A stretch of 64,000 nucleotides of DNA. It comes from CAYWQB01 sp964460785 (lineage in GTDB: Bacteria; Chlamydiota; Chlamydiia; Chlamydiales; CAYWQB01). A program made the translations under genes and the position numbers. The stretch spans positions 1 through 64,000 of the forward strand of contig CAYWQB010000003.1 of the NCBI GenBank assembly GCA_964460785.1. The letters are read 5' to 3'. Shown piece by piece: positions 47,531 to 56,549 of this stretch. Every line of letters begins with the position of its first letter. Positions within the stretch are counted from its first letter, which is position 1. The notes under the pieces were generated by a model. That model made no database searches. It was not told the DNA's origin and saw nothing but the letters and a program-made list of their open reading frames with translations.

Positions 47531-48406
47531 ATGCGTACCATTGTTACTTTGTTAGTATTGGTTGTTATAGCTTATTTTGGCTGGTCCTTTTTAGGAGGCA
47601 ATAACCAACAACTTGAATCTATCCAAAAAAAAATCTCTCTTCCCAGCCTATTCAAAGGCTCACCTAGCAAGAAGAGCAAGTCCGAGCAGAAAGAATTCTT
47701 AACTCTTGAAGCTCGTTACCGCCCTGAGCAGATCATAAGCAAGCACTTAGAGCCTATGGTCAAAGAAGGGGAACACTCCATTCTTACTCCAACAACTCTA
47801 TTTTACCCCTTCGTCCTTATGGAGGTAAAGTATACTAAAAGCAGCAAGTCAACTGGAGAAGGACAAATGCTATGGGGATTAGAGAATGGGGAAATGGTGA
47901 TCAAAGCCAATCCTTGGGAAACCACTCACGGCTTTGAAGACTGTATAGAAGCCAAAGCCTCTGCTCAGGATTTCCAAATCATCAATACCCTGGCAAAGAA
48001 CGGGGGAATCATGGACCGAGAAAAGCTCTATGATACGCTACATGTAGAGCAACATATCTTTGACAAGTGGTTAGCTGATGTAGAGCAAAAGAAACTTGTT
48101 GTTCAAAGTGGCAACCTTTATCGGCTACACTTTGAAAAGCCAAAACTTGATGTAGTTCCAGAAACAATCATCAAGGATCCAATTGTCGCAAAGCTTGCAC
48201 AAGGAGCAAGTCATATCCAAGCGCACTTTACCCCCCAGGATATTGAGCGAATTTCCAAGGCTGCATTTGGCAAAGATTTTTTCATAAGACGCACGAAAAA
48301 AGTCTACTTACCAGTCTATAGCATTGGAATCAAAAACCCAGACGGGTCCATCCACACAACTTACTGGAATGCTTTTACTGGCACCGCCTTTCAAGTAGAG
48401 GGATAA
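47531..48406 (+). CDS. Membrane-anchored hypothetical protein following rho (positional counterpart of CT490)
   Basis: About 291 residues: an N-terminal hydrophobic anchor (TIVTLLVLVVIAYFGWSFL, residues 3-21), a Ser/Lys-rich stalk and a soluble domain. The middle part (about residues 130-200) with NGGIMDREKLYDTLHVEQHIFDKWLADVEQKKLV reads like a winged-helix. The C-terminal part is rich in beta-strands (YLPVYSIGIKNPDG). No catalytic motif is seen. It lies directly after rho, where C. trachomatis has CT490, and I suggest that identity from position only. The ATG at 47531 has AGGGG six bases upstream. The anchor orients it to the periplasm or the cytoplasm, which the sequence does not settle. 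Confidence 0.8.
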   Translation: MRTIVTLLVLVVIAYFGWSFLGGNNQQLESIQKKISLPSLFKGSPSKKSKSEQKEFLTLEARYRPEQIISKHLEPMVKEGEHSILTPTTLFYPFVLMEVKYTKSSKSTGEGQMLWGLENGEMVIKANPWETTHGFEDCIEAKASAQDFQIINTLAKNGGIMDREKLYDTLHVEQHIFDKWLADVEQKKLVVQSGNLYRLHFEKPKLDVVPETIIKDPIVAKLAQGASHIQAHFTPQDIERISKAAFGKDFFIRRTKKVYLPVYSIGIKNPDGSIHTTYWNAFTGTAFQVEG

Positions 48407-48440
48407 AAAAAAGAGGCTGGCTCTTTTTTTGAGCCAGCCT
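48405..48440 (-). terminator. Intrinsic terminator for the large exported repeat protein
   Basis: On the minus strand AGGCTGGCTC pairs with GAGCCAGCCT over a seven-base loop, followed by eight T. It starts eight bases after the gene's stop. The plus-strand side has no T run, so the plus gene ending at 48406 is not efficiently ended here. Confidence 0.87.
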
Positions 48441-48448
48441 GCTTATTC

Positions 48449-51400
48449 TTACTGAACCTGCTTATCTTGCAGGATCTCGACATACTTTCTTAGAGTTTCT
48501 GGAAATTCCTCTGTATACCCAGGAACTTCTTCCACCACACGCAAGGCACTATCTAGAATTGCATTGGCAGATTTTGGGTCGTGCTTAACAGCAACCTCTA
48601 ATAGATCAAAGACCTCATCACGGCTTCCAGCTTTTGCTAAGATCCATTCTGTGGAATCAATCATTTGTTCTGGAGCCTTTTCTATAACTGCCTCAAGCAC
48701 AGTTTTGCGACTGCCTGTCACTTCCAGCATAAGAGCAATGCGATCTTGCCTCTTTGCGCTTGGAGTTGCCTCTAGGGCTCCAGCTACATATGCATGCTTT
48801 TCCTCTGGATAAGCCTCTCCTAGAGCCTTTAATAGCTCTTCTACACTAGAGTTGGAGTTTGCTGACATTTCATGATTTTTCACAGCAAGCTTAGTCACAG
48901 CCTCTAGATGATCTGGATATAAATTGGCAAGCTGCATAGACACCTGGTTGATCAGCATCGCTGAAAGGGGCTTCGGTGTATCAGGATAACCTCTTGTAGG
49001 AATCACAAGAGCAGATTCAATCAGATCTTGTTCTCGACCACTCCCTAGTAAAGAAGCAGCGCGGTGAATCATCTTCTCTGTATCTAGCTCATGAGCAAAG
49101 GGATTATCGTAAAGAGCCCCTTTTACCACATCCGTTACATCTATTTCTGGCCTTGCATATGCCTCTTCAAGCAATAAGCTAACCACTTCATTTCTAGAGG
49201 TTGAATCTCTTTGAGCCTTACATGCTCCTCGTATAATCAAGCCCACCATCTCATCTGAAGAAAAGGTATCACTTGGATGCATACGACTCGATACCCCTTG
49301 AGGAATAGCTCCAACAGCGTAACGAATGATAGCCGGAGCTTCTTGAGGATAAAGGTTTACAGCCTGCTCTATGAGAACATCTGGTCTGTAGGCTCTCATA
49401 GAGATTCCATGCTGAATAACTTGCGAGAGATATTTAGGAGCCACTTCTGTGATATAGAGTGAGCGAATAGGATTTTCACTCTCCATCCAGCGGTTTCTGG
49501 CTTCTTCTTCTAAGTAACTGGAGACAAATTTCTCTTGATCTTCAGCATGTTCAAAATCTTCGGTAAGGTTGTGTTTAACAAGCCCTTCTTCAATCACCTC
49601 AGCATTGAATCCATTTCTTTCTAGCTGAGCGATTGTTTCAACTGCAAGTCTGCGAGAGTGTTCATTGATTTGCTTTAAGATGACCTCTGCACGCAGCCGA
49701 TTCAGCATCACATCTCTAGCTAGAGATATAGAGGCTTCTGACAGCTTATCCTCAGATAAAAGTTCAAGGACGTATGCTGGCATAGTCCAAGGGCGCGCTT
49801 TAATCTCTGCGATTTTTTGATACCCATGCTGAGCGACCATTTCCATCAATTGATCTCGATTTTCATGATACTTTACCGCTCTTTGTGCTCGCAAGATCAA
49901 GTCCTCAGCTAAATCAGGGCGATCCTCAATACTGAGAAGAAGAGCAAGAATAACCTCTTCTGGATCTTTCATCTCCATGATCACTTTTTCGACCAGGGCA
50001 AGAACATCTACAGAGCCTGCATTGATCGCTCCTTGTATTATTTCATGACCTGTTGCTTTAGAGCGCAATAAAAACTCTGAGAATTCTTCAGCCACCTCTT
50101 CATCAACTGTAGCGTAAACCTTGGAAATACACTCTTGCTGTAAGTGAGGGTAGAGAGCCACAATATTTTGAAATGCTGCAATTGCTTTGCCTTGTAAACT
50201 CGCTTCCTGAAAGTACAACGTTGTCACCAGGTCATGACTACTTGCCTTTTCTTTGAGAATCGTCTCTGCTGTGCGCAAAAGAACATCCAAGTCAATGGGT
50301 TGATCCCCTTGTCTTTGCATAGCAGACTGAATGATCTCTTCAGTACTCTCTGAAGAGGTTTTCATCGTTTGTACCAAAATGGATTGTGCCGCAATGGGGT
50401 CTCCAACACTATGCAAGGCTGCGGAGGTAAAGTGAGCGGGGTTGTTATTTCCGTATGCTTCGAGAGCCTTCTGCAGAACATAAGGAGTCCCTATTTCTTC
50501 AGTTACTCCCTTTCTTAGTCCCTGTAGCATTTCTGATAAAATCGCTGTGGATGTCTCTTCAGGAAACTCACTGCGGCGTACATCTGCTGCCAGGTTTACT
50601 CTAGCAAAACAGATATCCACAACCTCTTCCCACCGCTCAGGAACCTTAGCTAGAGTCTGCTGCAGCAATTCCTGGATATCATAAACGCTGGAAGAGAGCC
50701 CATGCAATAAAATGCTATCTAGCATATCTGGATCAATTTCTAGCATGGTAAGAGAGTAGATAGGACGCCCTGCCTCCACAGCTCCCTCTGAGGCCAATTC
50801 TTGCTGAAGAATACTTCTTGCAACCTCAGCTTGCCGTCCTTCTCGCTGCGCTTCTGATAGGTCTCTAAAAATGCGATACCTAACAATTTCTTCTCTCAAT
50901 GCTTGCGTATCTATTCCTTGCTCTTGAAGGAGGGCTAAAGCTTGATCTGCCACGATGGGGTCCAAATCATAAATAGCACTTAGAACCTGGCTTCCATTTT
51001 CCAGGTGAGCACGTAGCACGCGCATCGCATGCTCAGCAGCTTCTGTTGTTTTCTGATATTCAATGAGCTTAACAAGACTTTCTGAAGGCACCCAGAAAAA
51101 TACACCCATCTTATCCATTGAGCGTACAGCGGTATGCTCCACATCTTTTTTAAGGCGAGAAGCATCTCCTCCTCTTTGAGAGATCCCTCTCTGGATATAC
51201 TTTACAATTTCATATGCACGGCTTGGCTTTGCTGACAAAGCCTCTTCGGTAATCCGAATAATTTCATCTTCATCTTCCGTATTCTGAATAATCGTGCTTA
51301 GGTAAATGGGGAACTCCCTAGATGAGGAAGTCACAATTCCTGCAGCTATTTGCCAAGCTTGCTGAGGTAGATTTTCAGAAAGGTGATGGACTGCAGCTTC

Positions 51401-52525
51401 CCTAACCTGCCAATCTTTTGCACTGACGAGAGACCGAGCTAAATCTTTTGCATGATCATGATACTCGCTCGTTACATACTTTATAAATGCTTGGGCCTCT
51501 GGAAGAGGCATGCGGTTCACCGCTCTCACAGTCACCTCTCCGACATGCTGTGGAGCTAGTTCTATAATTGTTTTTGCATAAGAGGCCACATCTTCATAAC
51601 TTAAGGATGCATAGCTTTGGTGCTGAGGGAAAACAGCCTCGATCACATCTTTTGCTGTTCCTAAGTCTTCATATAGACTCTCTTTGATCAAAGTTGCTGC
51701 ATGCTCTTTATATGCAGGGAAGATGTAAATCACTGCTTGTATAAGGTCTTTACCTAAGTCTGGGCGATGACGATATGCAGAAACCAAGAAGTCATGAGGA
51801 TAAACTTTGCCTTCAAGATGTGTAGATGCTGCACTCAAAATTCCCTCGAGAATTTGAGCTTTTTCGGAGAGCTTTCCTTCCTCATAATGTGCAGCAAGAG
51901 CAGCTTCTGTATTGTCTAAAGCAATATGGGAAATGTCTTCCCATTCATCAGGCAGCTGTTCAAGAGCTCCACCGATTATTGCTTGAATAGGAATATCTGG
52001 ACCATACTGCATAGCCTCTTCTAAGAAAGGACGAAGCAAATCAGGCTCTGCAGATAAAAGCTTTGCTGTAGATACCGTACGGCTTGCATCCTGAGCATCT
52101 TCGACAAGAAGCAACCGCAGGTGTTGCCGGATTGATTCAGGCTTTTCATCATATGCAGCCAAAGCTTCTTGACGATTCAGCTCTTTTTGCACTAAGGAAA
52201 AAGGACTAAGATCAGAGTAACTTGCGAACCCTTCAATCAACTCTGGGTTTGCCTCATGCAACTGCATGACGAATGACATCCCTTGAGAAGGATAAGCTAA
52301 CATGTATGATGCTAAAGCCTCATACAGAGCTTCTTTATCATTTGCAGAAAGGGCTTTTCTCAAGTCATCAGAAACAAAGTGCTCTTCGTAAAGATCATCT
52401 AAGGTTTCTACATCGAAAAAACTTGCTGCACTTTGAACTTCCTGTTCTTCTCCTCCTGAAAACCAAAAGGGGAAAGAAGCGGCAGGAGCCAGGCAGAGAA
52501 TAGAAGCTAAGATTTTGATTCTCAT
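48449..52525 (-). CDS. Very large exported all-helical repeat protein, hypothetical
   Basis: A 1,358-residue protein with a Sec signal peptide (MRIKILASILCLAPAASFPF) and then alpha-helices throughout, with no further hydrophobic segment and hardly any Cys. Residues recur with the spacing of a HEAT- or TPR-like solenoid: helix pairs such as DLGKDLIQAVIYIFPAY, PDMLDSILLHGLSS and PEEVILALLLSIEDRPDLAEDLI return about every 35-40 residues. Many units hold an A-P-x-x-A pattern. I recognise no family. GGACATCC precedes the ATG. It sits alone between its terminator and tRNA-Ser. The predicted location is periplasm, outer membrane or secreted. A scaffold or host-contact role is possible but unproven. 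Confidence 0.88.
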   Translation of the reverse strand: MRIKILASILCLAPAASFPFWFSGGEEQEVQSAASFFDVETLDDLYEEHFVSDDLRKALSANDKEALYEALASYMLAYPSQGMSFVMQLHEANPELIEGFASYSDLSPFSLVQKELNRQEALAAYDEKPESIRQHLRLLLVEDAQDASRTVSTAKLLSAEPDLLRPFLEEAMQYGPDIPIQAIIGGALEQLPDEWEDISHIALDNTEAALAAHYEEGKLSEKAQILEGILSAASTHLEGKVYPHDFLVSAYRHRPDLGKDLIQAVIYIFPAYKEHAATLIKESLYEDLGTAKDVIEAVFPQHQSYASLSYEDVASYAKTIIELAPQHVGEVTVRAVNRMPLPEAQAFIKYVTSEYHDHAKDLARSLVSAKDWQVREAAVHHLSENLPQQAWQIAAGIVTSSSREFPIYLSTIIQNTEDEDEIIRITEEALSAKPSRAYEIVKYIQRGISQRGGDASRLKKDVEHTAVRSMDKMGVFFWVPSESLVKLIEYQKTTEAAEHAMRVLRAHLENGSQVLSAIYDLDPIVADQALALLQEQGIDTQALREEIVRYRIFRDLSEAQREGRQAEVARSILQQELASEGAVEAGRPIYSLTMLEIDPDMLDSILLHGLSSSVYDIQELLQQTLAKVPERWEEVVDICFARVNLAADVRRSEFPEETSTAILSEMLQGLRKGVTEEIGTPYVLQKALEAYGNNNPAHFTSAALHSVGDPIAAQSILVQTMKTSSESTEEIIQSAMQRQGDQPIDLDVLLRTAETILKEKASSHDLVTTLYFQEASLQGKAIAAFQNIVALYPHLQQECISKVYATVDEEVAEEFSEFLLRSKATGHEIIQGAINAGSVDVLALVEKVIMEMKDPEEVILALLLSIEDRPDLAEDLILRAQRAVKYHENRDQLMEMVAQHGYQKIAEIKARPWTMPAYVLELLSEDKLSEASISLARDVMLNRLRAEVILKQINEHSRRLAVETIAQLERNGFNAEVIEEGLVKHNLTEDFEHAEDQEKFVSSYLEEEARNRWMESENPIRSLYITEVAPKYLSQVIQHGISMRAYRPDVLIEQAVNLYPQEAPAIIRYAVGAIPQGVSSRMHPSDTFSSDEMVGLIIRGACKAQRDSTSRNEVVSLLLEEAYARPEIDVTDVVKGALYDNPFAHELDTEKMIHRAASLLGSGREQDLIESALVIPTRGYPDTPKPLSAMLINQVSMQLANLYPDHLEAVTKLAVKNHEMSANSNSSVEELLKALGEAYPEEKHAYVAGALEATPSAKRQDRIALMLEVTGSRKTVLEAVIEKAPEQMIDSTEWILAKAGSRDEVFDLLEVAVKHDPKSANAILDSALRVVEEVPGYTEEFPETLRKYVEILQDKQVQ

Positions 52526-52593
52526 AGGATGTCCTTTGAAAAAAAATTTTTCCTCATTATTGGAAACAAATCTTTTTTTTCAAAGAATCGCTC

Positions 52594-52625
52594 AAAAAAG
52601 AAAGGGGCTCTGAAAAGAGCCCCTT
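52594..52625 (-). terminator. Terminator downstream of tRNA-Ser
   Basis: On the minus strand AAGGGGCTC pairs with GAGCCCCTT over six bases, with six T three bases after the stem. It starts four bases beyond the tRNA 3' end. Confidence 0.85.
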
Positions 52626-52628
52626 CAT

Positions 52629-52716
52629 GGAAAGAGAGGGATTCGAACCCTCGGTACCCTTTGAGGGGTACGCGTCCTTAGCAGGGACGTGCTTTCGGCC
52701 ACTCAGCCATCTTTCC
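52629..52716 (-). tRNA. tRNA-Ser (anticodon GCU)
   Basis: A complete 88-base tRNA: acceptor stem GGAAAGA with its complement TCTTTCC, D-loop GGCTGAGTGGCCGAAAGC, an anticodon loop CTGCTAA giving GCU (reads AGC/AGU), a long variable arm built on GTACCC/GGGTAC, and GGTTCGAATCC in the T-arm. The long variable arm is typical of serine. The CCA tail is not encoded. Confidence 0.95.
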
Positions 52717-52952
52717 GTAAAATACTTGGGATGCATATCTTAGGAATCATGCACCATTTTCATCAAGGCGTTTTACACTTATCTATTAAAAAATCGCTAT
52801 TAAAGACTGTTCTTAACTAACAGGTTTGTGATCTCTCTTTCCGTTTTTAAGGAAAGCCTCAAAGTTAGAAAGTCAACGACTCAATAAGCCTAGACAAAAC
52901 CTGCCATTTTGACATATTCTGGTCTCTTTAAATCCCAATCACTTTTTTTAAT

Positions 52953-54377
52953 ATGAGTTCACCCACACCTCCTCCTGTTTCTAAAGATTCTGAAATGATG
53001 GTCTTAGGTTGCATGCTAAATAGCATCAATAGCCTAAACACTGCAGCAGAATTGCTGACTGAAGGAGACTTCTACTTTCCTGAGCATAAGACCATTTTTC
53101 AGGTCATGAAAGATGCTTACCTGCAGGATAAACCCTGTGATCTCCACCTGACATGCGAAGAGCTTAAGCGTCGTGAAAAATTGGAGAACGTGGGGGGTGT
53201 TGGGTACATCACGACCTTATCACAGTTCGCTGGCACAGGCTCTCTGATTGAAGAGTATGCGCGTGTTGTCCGGGACATGTCCACTCTACGCCGCATGGTC
53301 CAAGCGGCACAAAAAATAGAGCATGATGCTCTCAAAAACCCCAAGGACGTCCCTGCAGCTTTGGATGAAGCGCAGCAAATACTCTTCCGTATAAGCCAGG
53401 CTGCGAGCACGTCCAATGGGATTACCATCCAAAAGCTCCTATCTGGAAGCGTTGCTAATAAACCTTTTTTAAAAGAACTTGAAGAGCGGCAAGAAACGTA
53501 TGCAACAAAGGGGCCTGAAGAGGCCGGAATTACAGGCCTTCCCTCCAGTTTCAAAGATTTAGACCTCATGATCAATGGGCTCTGTAAATCTAACCTTATT
53601 ATCATTGCGGGACGCCCTGCGATGGGTAAAACCGCGATTGCTGTCAATATTGCAGAAAGCGTCTGCATCAAGCAAAATGTACCTGTAGGCATCTTCTCTC
53701 TAGAAATGAGTGCAGACCAGCTTCTTCACAGGATGATTTGTTCTCATTCTGAAGTCGAATCTGACCGTATCCGAACAGGCTCTCTCAGTGGAATCGAATA
53801 TCAACGCATTGTTGGCTCTGTCAATGAAATGCAAAAACATACAATGGTCATTGATGACCAGCCAGGCTTAAAAATCAGTGATATTCGTGCCCGGGCAAGA
53901 CGTATGAAAGAAGCTCATAACATTGGGCTGCTTGTCATCGACTACCTGCAGCTCATTTCAGGGTCGAATATGGAAAGTCGCCAAAATGAAGTTTCTGAGA
54001 TTTCTAGAAACCTTAAAACCATGGCTAGAGAACTTGATATCCCTATCATTTGCCCTTGCCAGCTCTCAAGAAAGGTTGAAGACCGCACAGGTCACCGACC
54101 TATGCTTAGTGACTTACGAGAGTCAGGATCTATTGAACAGGATGCCGATATTGTACTCTTACTACTGAGAAGGGACTATTATGATCCCCTTGACAAGCCT
54201 GGCATGGCTGAAGTCATTGTTGCGAAAAACCGTCATGGGGCAGTGGGGTCTGTCAACTTAACCTACCGTAAGGAAATCGCTCGTTTTGAGAACTATACTC
54301 CTGTGCATGTTGATGAAGAAGCGGCTATGGATGCAGAGCAAGAAGCCGCATTCCAAGCATTTACCCCTGATAGTTAG
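52953..54377 (+). CDS. dnaB: Replicative DNA helicase DnaB
   Basis: Hexameric 5'-3' helicase that opens the fork and recruits primase. The N-terminal domain (residues 1-150) starts with EMMVLGCMLNS. The RecA-like domain has GRPAMGKTAIAVNIA (about residue 220), FSLEMSADQLLHRM, VIDYLQLIS (about residue 330) and CQLSRKVEDRTGHRPMLSDLRESGSIEQDAD. At 474 residues it is normal and has no intein. It is followed by the small ribosomal-type gene and mnmG, in the order known from C. trachomatis dnaB-gidA. The 236 bases between tRNA-Ser and dnaB hold no gene that I can see. Confidence 0.97.
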   Translation: MSSPTPPPVSKDSEMMVLGCMLNSINSLNTAAELLTEGDFYFPEHKTIFQVMKDAYLQDKPCDLHLTCEELKRREKLENVGGVGYITTLSQFAGTGSLIEEYARVVRDMSTLRRMVQAAQKIEHDALKNPKDVPAALDEAQQILFRISQAASTSNGITIQKLLSGSVANKPFLKELEERQETYATKGPEEAGITGLPSSFKDLDLMINGLCKSNLIIIAGRPAMGKTAIAVNIAESVCIKQNVPVGIFSLEMSADQLLHRMICSHSEVESDRIRTGSLSGIEYQRIVGSVNEMQKHTMVIDDQPGLKISDIRARARRMKEAHNIGLLVIDYLQLISGSNMESRQNEVSEISRNLKTMARELDIPIICPCQLSRKVEDRTGHRPMLSDLRESGSIEQDADIVLLLLRRDYYDPLDKPGMAEVIVAKNRHGAVGSVNLTYRKEIARFENYTPVHVDEEAAMDAEQEAAFQAFTPDS

Positions 54378-54512
54378 TTCGCTTAAGTGTATAGCCAAAC
54401 CTAAAACAGTGAGTTTTAATTGCATTCGCTTAAGCTTTCTTTACTTTTTATCACCGATGGCGTAGACTTTAGCGATTCTTGTCACTTACTAATTCCGTAA
54501 GTTGGAGCGTAT

Positions 54513-54605
54513 ATGGCGTCTGTAAAGAAAAAAAGACAATACAAGATTGCGAAACACAAGCGCAAAAAGCGACGAAGAAGAGATCGTCACAAAAAGAAAA
54601 AGTAA
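54513..54605 (+). CDS. Tiny basic ribosome-associated protein (AURKAIP1/COX24 domain type)
   Basis: A 30-residue ORF that begins MASVKKKRQYKIAKHKRKK and is almost wholly Lys, Arg and His. This composition, size and MxSVxKKRxxKIxKHKxKK start match the AURKAIP1/COX24-type small-subunit proteins (mitochondrial mS38, bS22 of Actinobacteria), which bind 16S rRNA. Support: GTTGGAG upstream of the ATG, a Rho-independent terminator 11 bases after the stop, and a 135-base spacer after dnaB, so it is a free-standing unit. It is below the usual ORF cut-off and may be missed by annotation. The exact family is an inference from a short, low-complexity chain. Confidence 0.75.
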   Translation: MASVKKKRQYKIAKHKRKKRRRRDRHKKKK

Positions 54606-54616
54606 AACGCTTTAGC

Positions 54617-54647
54617 GGGTAGGCTACTCTCGCCTACCCCTTTTTTT
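54617..54647 (+). terminator. Intrinsic terminator after the small basic protein
   Basis: GGGTAGGC pairs with GCCTACCC across a seven-base loop and is followed by CTTTTTTT. It lies 11 bases after the stop and 9 before mnmG. Confidence 0.9.
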
Positions 54648-54656
54648 GTTTAATCT

Positions 54657-56486
54657 ATGTGGACTTATCCCGAATATTTTGATGTGATCGTCCTTGGCGG
54701 TGGTCATGCTGGATGCGAAGCTGCGCATGCTGCTGCAAAGATGGGAGCCTCCACCCTCCTCCTTACGATGAATCTCGATACCATTGGTAAAATGAGCTGC
54801 AACCCTGCAATTGGAGGGACAGCCAAAGGACATATGGTACGGGAGATCGATGCACTTGGCGGCATCATGGGCAAAATCATTGATCGCTCTGGCATCCAAT
54901 ATCGCATGCTCAATGCGACAAAAGGGCCCGCTGTCTGGGCTCCTCGTGCACAAGCTGACCGAGTTGTCTATCAAACACAAGCTAAGTGGCTGCTTGAAAA
55001 TACACCCAACTTATCGATTCGCCAAGGCCATGCTGAAGATCTCTTAGTTGAAAATGGCTCCATTCAGGGAGTCTCAACCAAAGAGCAAATCATTTATAAA
55101 GGGCGTACTGTTATCCTATCTGCAGGCACCTTTATGCAAGGGATGATTCATATCGGCCAAACCAACTACTCTGGGGGGCGAGCCGGTGATGCTCCCTCTA
55201 AGGGGTTATCCAAATCTCTTTTAGACCTTGGCTTTTCTCTCCACCGCTTAAAAACCGGGACTCCTCCGCGTGTACATGCAAAAAGCATAGACTTCAGCCA
55301 AACAGAGGAACAAAAGGGAGACCAGGGCGTACGTTTTTCTTATGATGAACCAGAGGTAAATAATCTTCCTCAATGTTCCTGCTATATCACGTATACCTCT
55401 GCAAAAACCAAGCTGCTCATTGAAGAGAATATTCACCTTTCTCCTATGTATTCAGGTACAATTCAAGGCGTAGGCCCTAGATACTGTCCTTCTATAGAAG
55501 ATAAGGTAAAACGCTTTGCTGACAAAGAGAGGCACCAAATTTTCTTAGAGCCAGAAGGAATTTCCACTCACGAAGTCTATGTGAATGGCATCTCCTCCTC
55601 TCTTCCCTTTTCTGTACAGCACGCATTTATTCGTACAATCCCAGGGCTGGAAAATGCACAGGTCACTCGCCCTGCTTATGCGATTGAATATGATGCCCTT
55701 ACCTGTGGACAAATCAGCTTTTCTCTAGAAGCCAATACGGTTTCTGGACTTTTCTTTGCTGGCCAGATTAATGGCACCTCAGGCTATGAAGAAGCCGCTG
55801 GGCAAGGCCTACTAGCAGGCATCAATGCTGCTAGAAAAGTGCAAGGCACCACCCCTTTACTTCTTAAGCGATCCGAAGCATACATTGGTGTGATGATCGA
55901 TGATCTTGTCACAAAAGGGTATGATGAACCCTATCGCATGTTTACAAGCCGTGCCGAACACCGCCTTGTATTACGCCAAGATAATGCAGACTTAAGACTC
56001 CGAGACAAAGGCTTTGAAGTAGGGCTCATCTCTTCAACTCAGCAGACAAAGCTCAAAAGCAAAAAACTTGCCATTGCAGAAGCTTTACAGCGCTTTGAAA
56101 AGCGCTTTGTTCCAATTGATGGAAAGAGCGTTTCTATTGCTCAACTATTGAAACGCCCTGAGTGGACAGCGGAACGCTTGCAAGATGAACTTGCAGAAGA
56201 AAGCTCCAATATTCCCTTAGAAGCCCTAAAGCAAGTAGAGTGGGAGTTAAAGTTTTCTGGATATATTAAGCGCCAAAGCCAACTAATCAATAAGTGGGAT
56301 GAATTGGAAGAAGAGCTTATCCCCTCTCGCTTTGCCTTTGATCGCGTGGGAGGGCTAAGAAGAGAAGCGCAAGAAAAGCTTTGCAAAATTCGCCCTAGCA
56401 ACTTAGGCCAAGCTTCTAGAATCCCAGGCGTCTCTCCTGCAGATATTTCTGTTCTTCTTGTAGCACTGAAGCAAACCTCCACATAA
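54657..56486 (+). CDS. mnmG: tRNA uridine 5-carboxymethylaminomethyl modification enzyme MnmG
   Basis: FAD enzyme that with MnmE modifies the wobble uridine of several tRNAs. The Rossmann motif LGGGHAGCEAA (about residue 13) binds FAD. SCNPAIGGTAKGHMVREIDALGG (about residue 46), the RLKTGTPPR segment (about residue 199) and GYEEAAGQGLLAGINAA (about residue 375) are family signatures. FTSRAEHRLVLRQDNADLRL (about residue 425) leads into the C-terminal helical domain. At 609 residues it is normal. An ATG with a terminator just ahead means it needs its own promoter, which must lie inside or before the small gene upstream. Also known as gidA. Confidence 0.97.
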   Translation: MWTYPEYFDVIVLGGGHAGCEAAHAAAKMGASTLLLTMNLDTIGKMSCNPAIGGTAKGHMVREIDALGGIMGKIIDRSGIQYRMLNATKGPAVWAPRAQADRVVYQTQAKWLLENTPNLSIRQGHAEDLLVENGSIQGVSTKEQIIYKGRTVILSAGTFMQGMIHIGQTNYSGGRAGDAPSKGLSKSLLDLGFSLHRLKTGTPPRVHAKSIDFSQTEEQKGDQGVRFSYDEPEVNNLPQCSCYITYTSAKTKLLIEENIHLSPMYSGTIQGVGPRYCPSIEDKVKRFADKERHQIFLEPEGISTHEVYVNGISSSLPFSVQHAFIRTIPGLENAQVTRPAYAIEYDALTCGQISFSLEANTVSGLFFAGQINGTSGYEEAAGQGLLAGINAARKVQGTTPLLLKRSEAYIGVMIDDLVTKGYDEPYRMFTSRAEHRLVLRQDNADLRLRDKGFEVGLISSTQQTKLKSKKLAIAEALQRFEKRFVPIDGKSVSIAQLLKRPEWTAERLQDELAEESSNIPLEALKQVEWELKFSGYIKRQSQLINKWDELEEELIPSRFAFDRVGGLRREAQEKLCKIRPSNLGQASRIPGVSPADISVLLVALKQTST

Positions 56487-56549
56487 GCTTGCCCCTTTTC
56501 TTTTTTCAGTAAATCTCCTACTGTGCGCCAAAGAGCAGTAGCAGAGCCT

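Noticed and set aside
53117..53692. 191-residue minus-strand ORF inside dnaB
   Set aside because: It lies entirely opposite the highly conserved dnaB and its residues follow from the dnaB codons.
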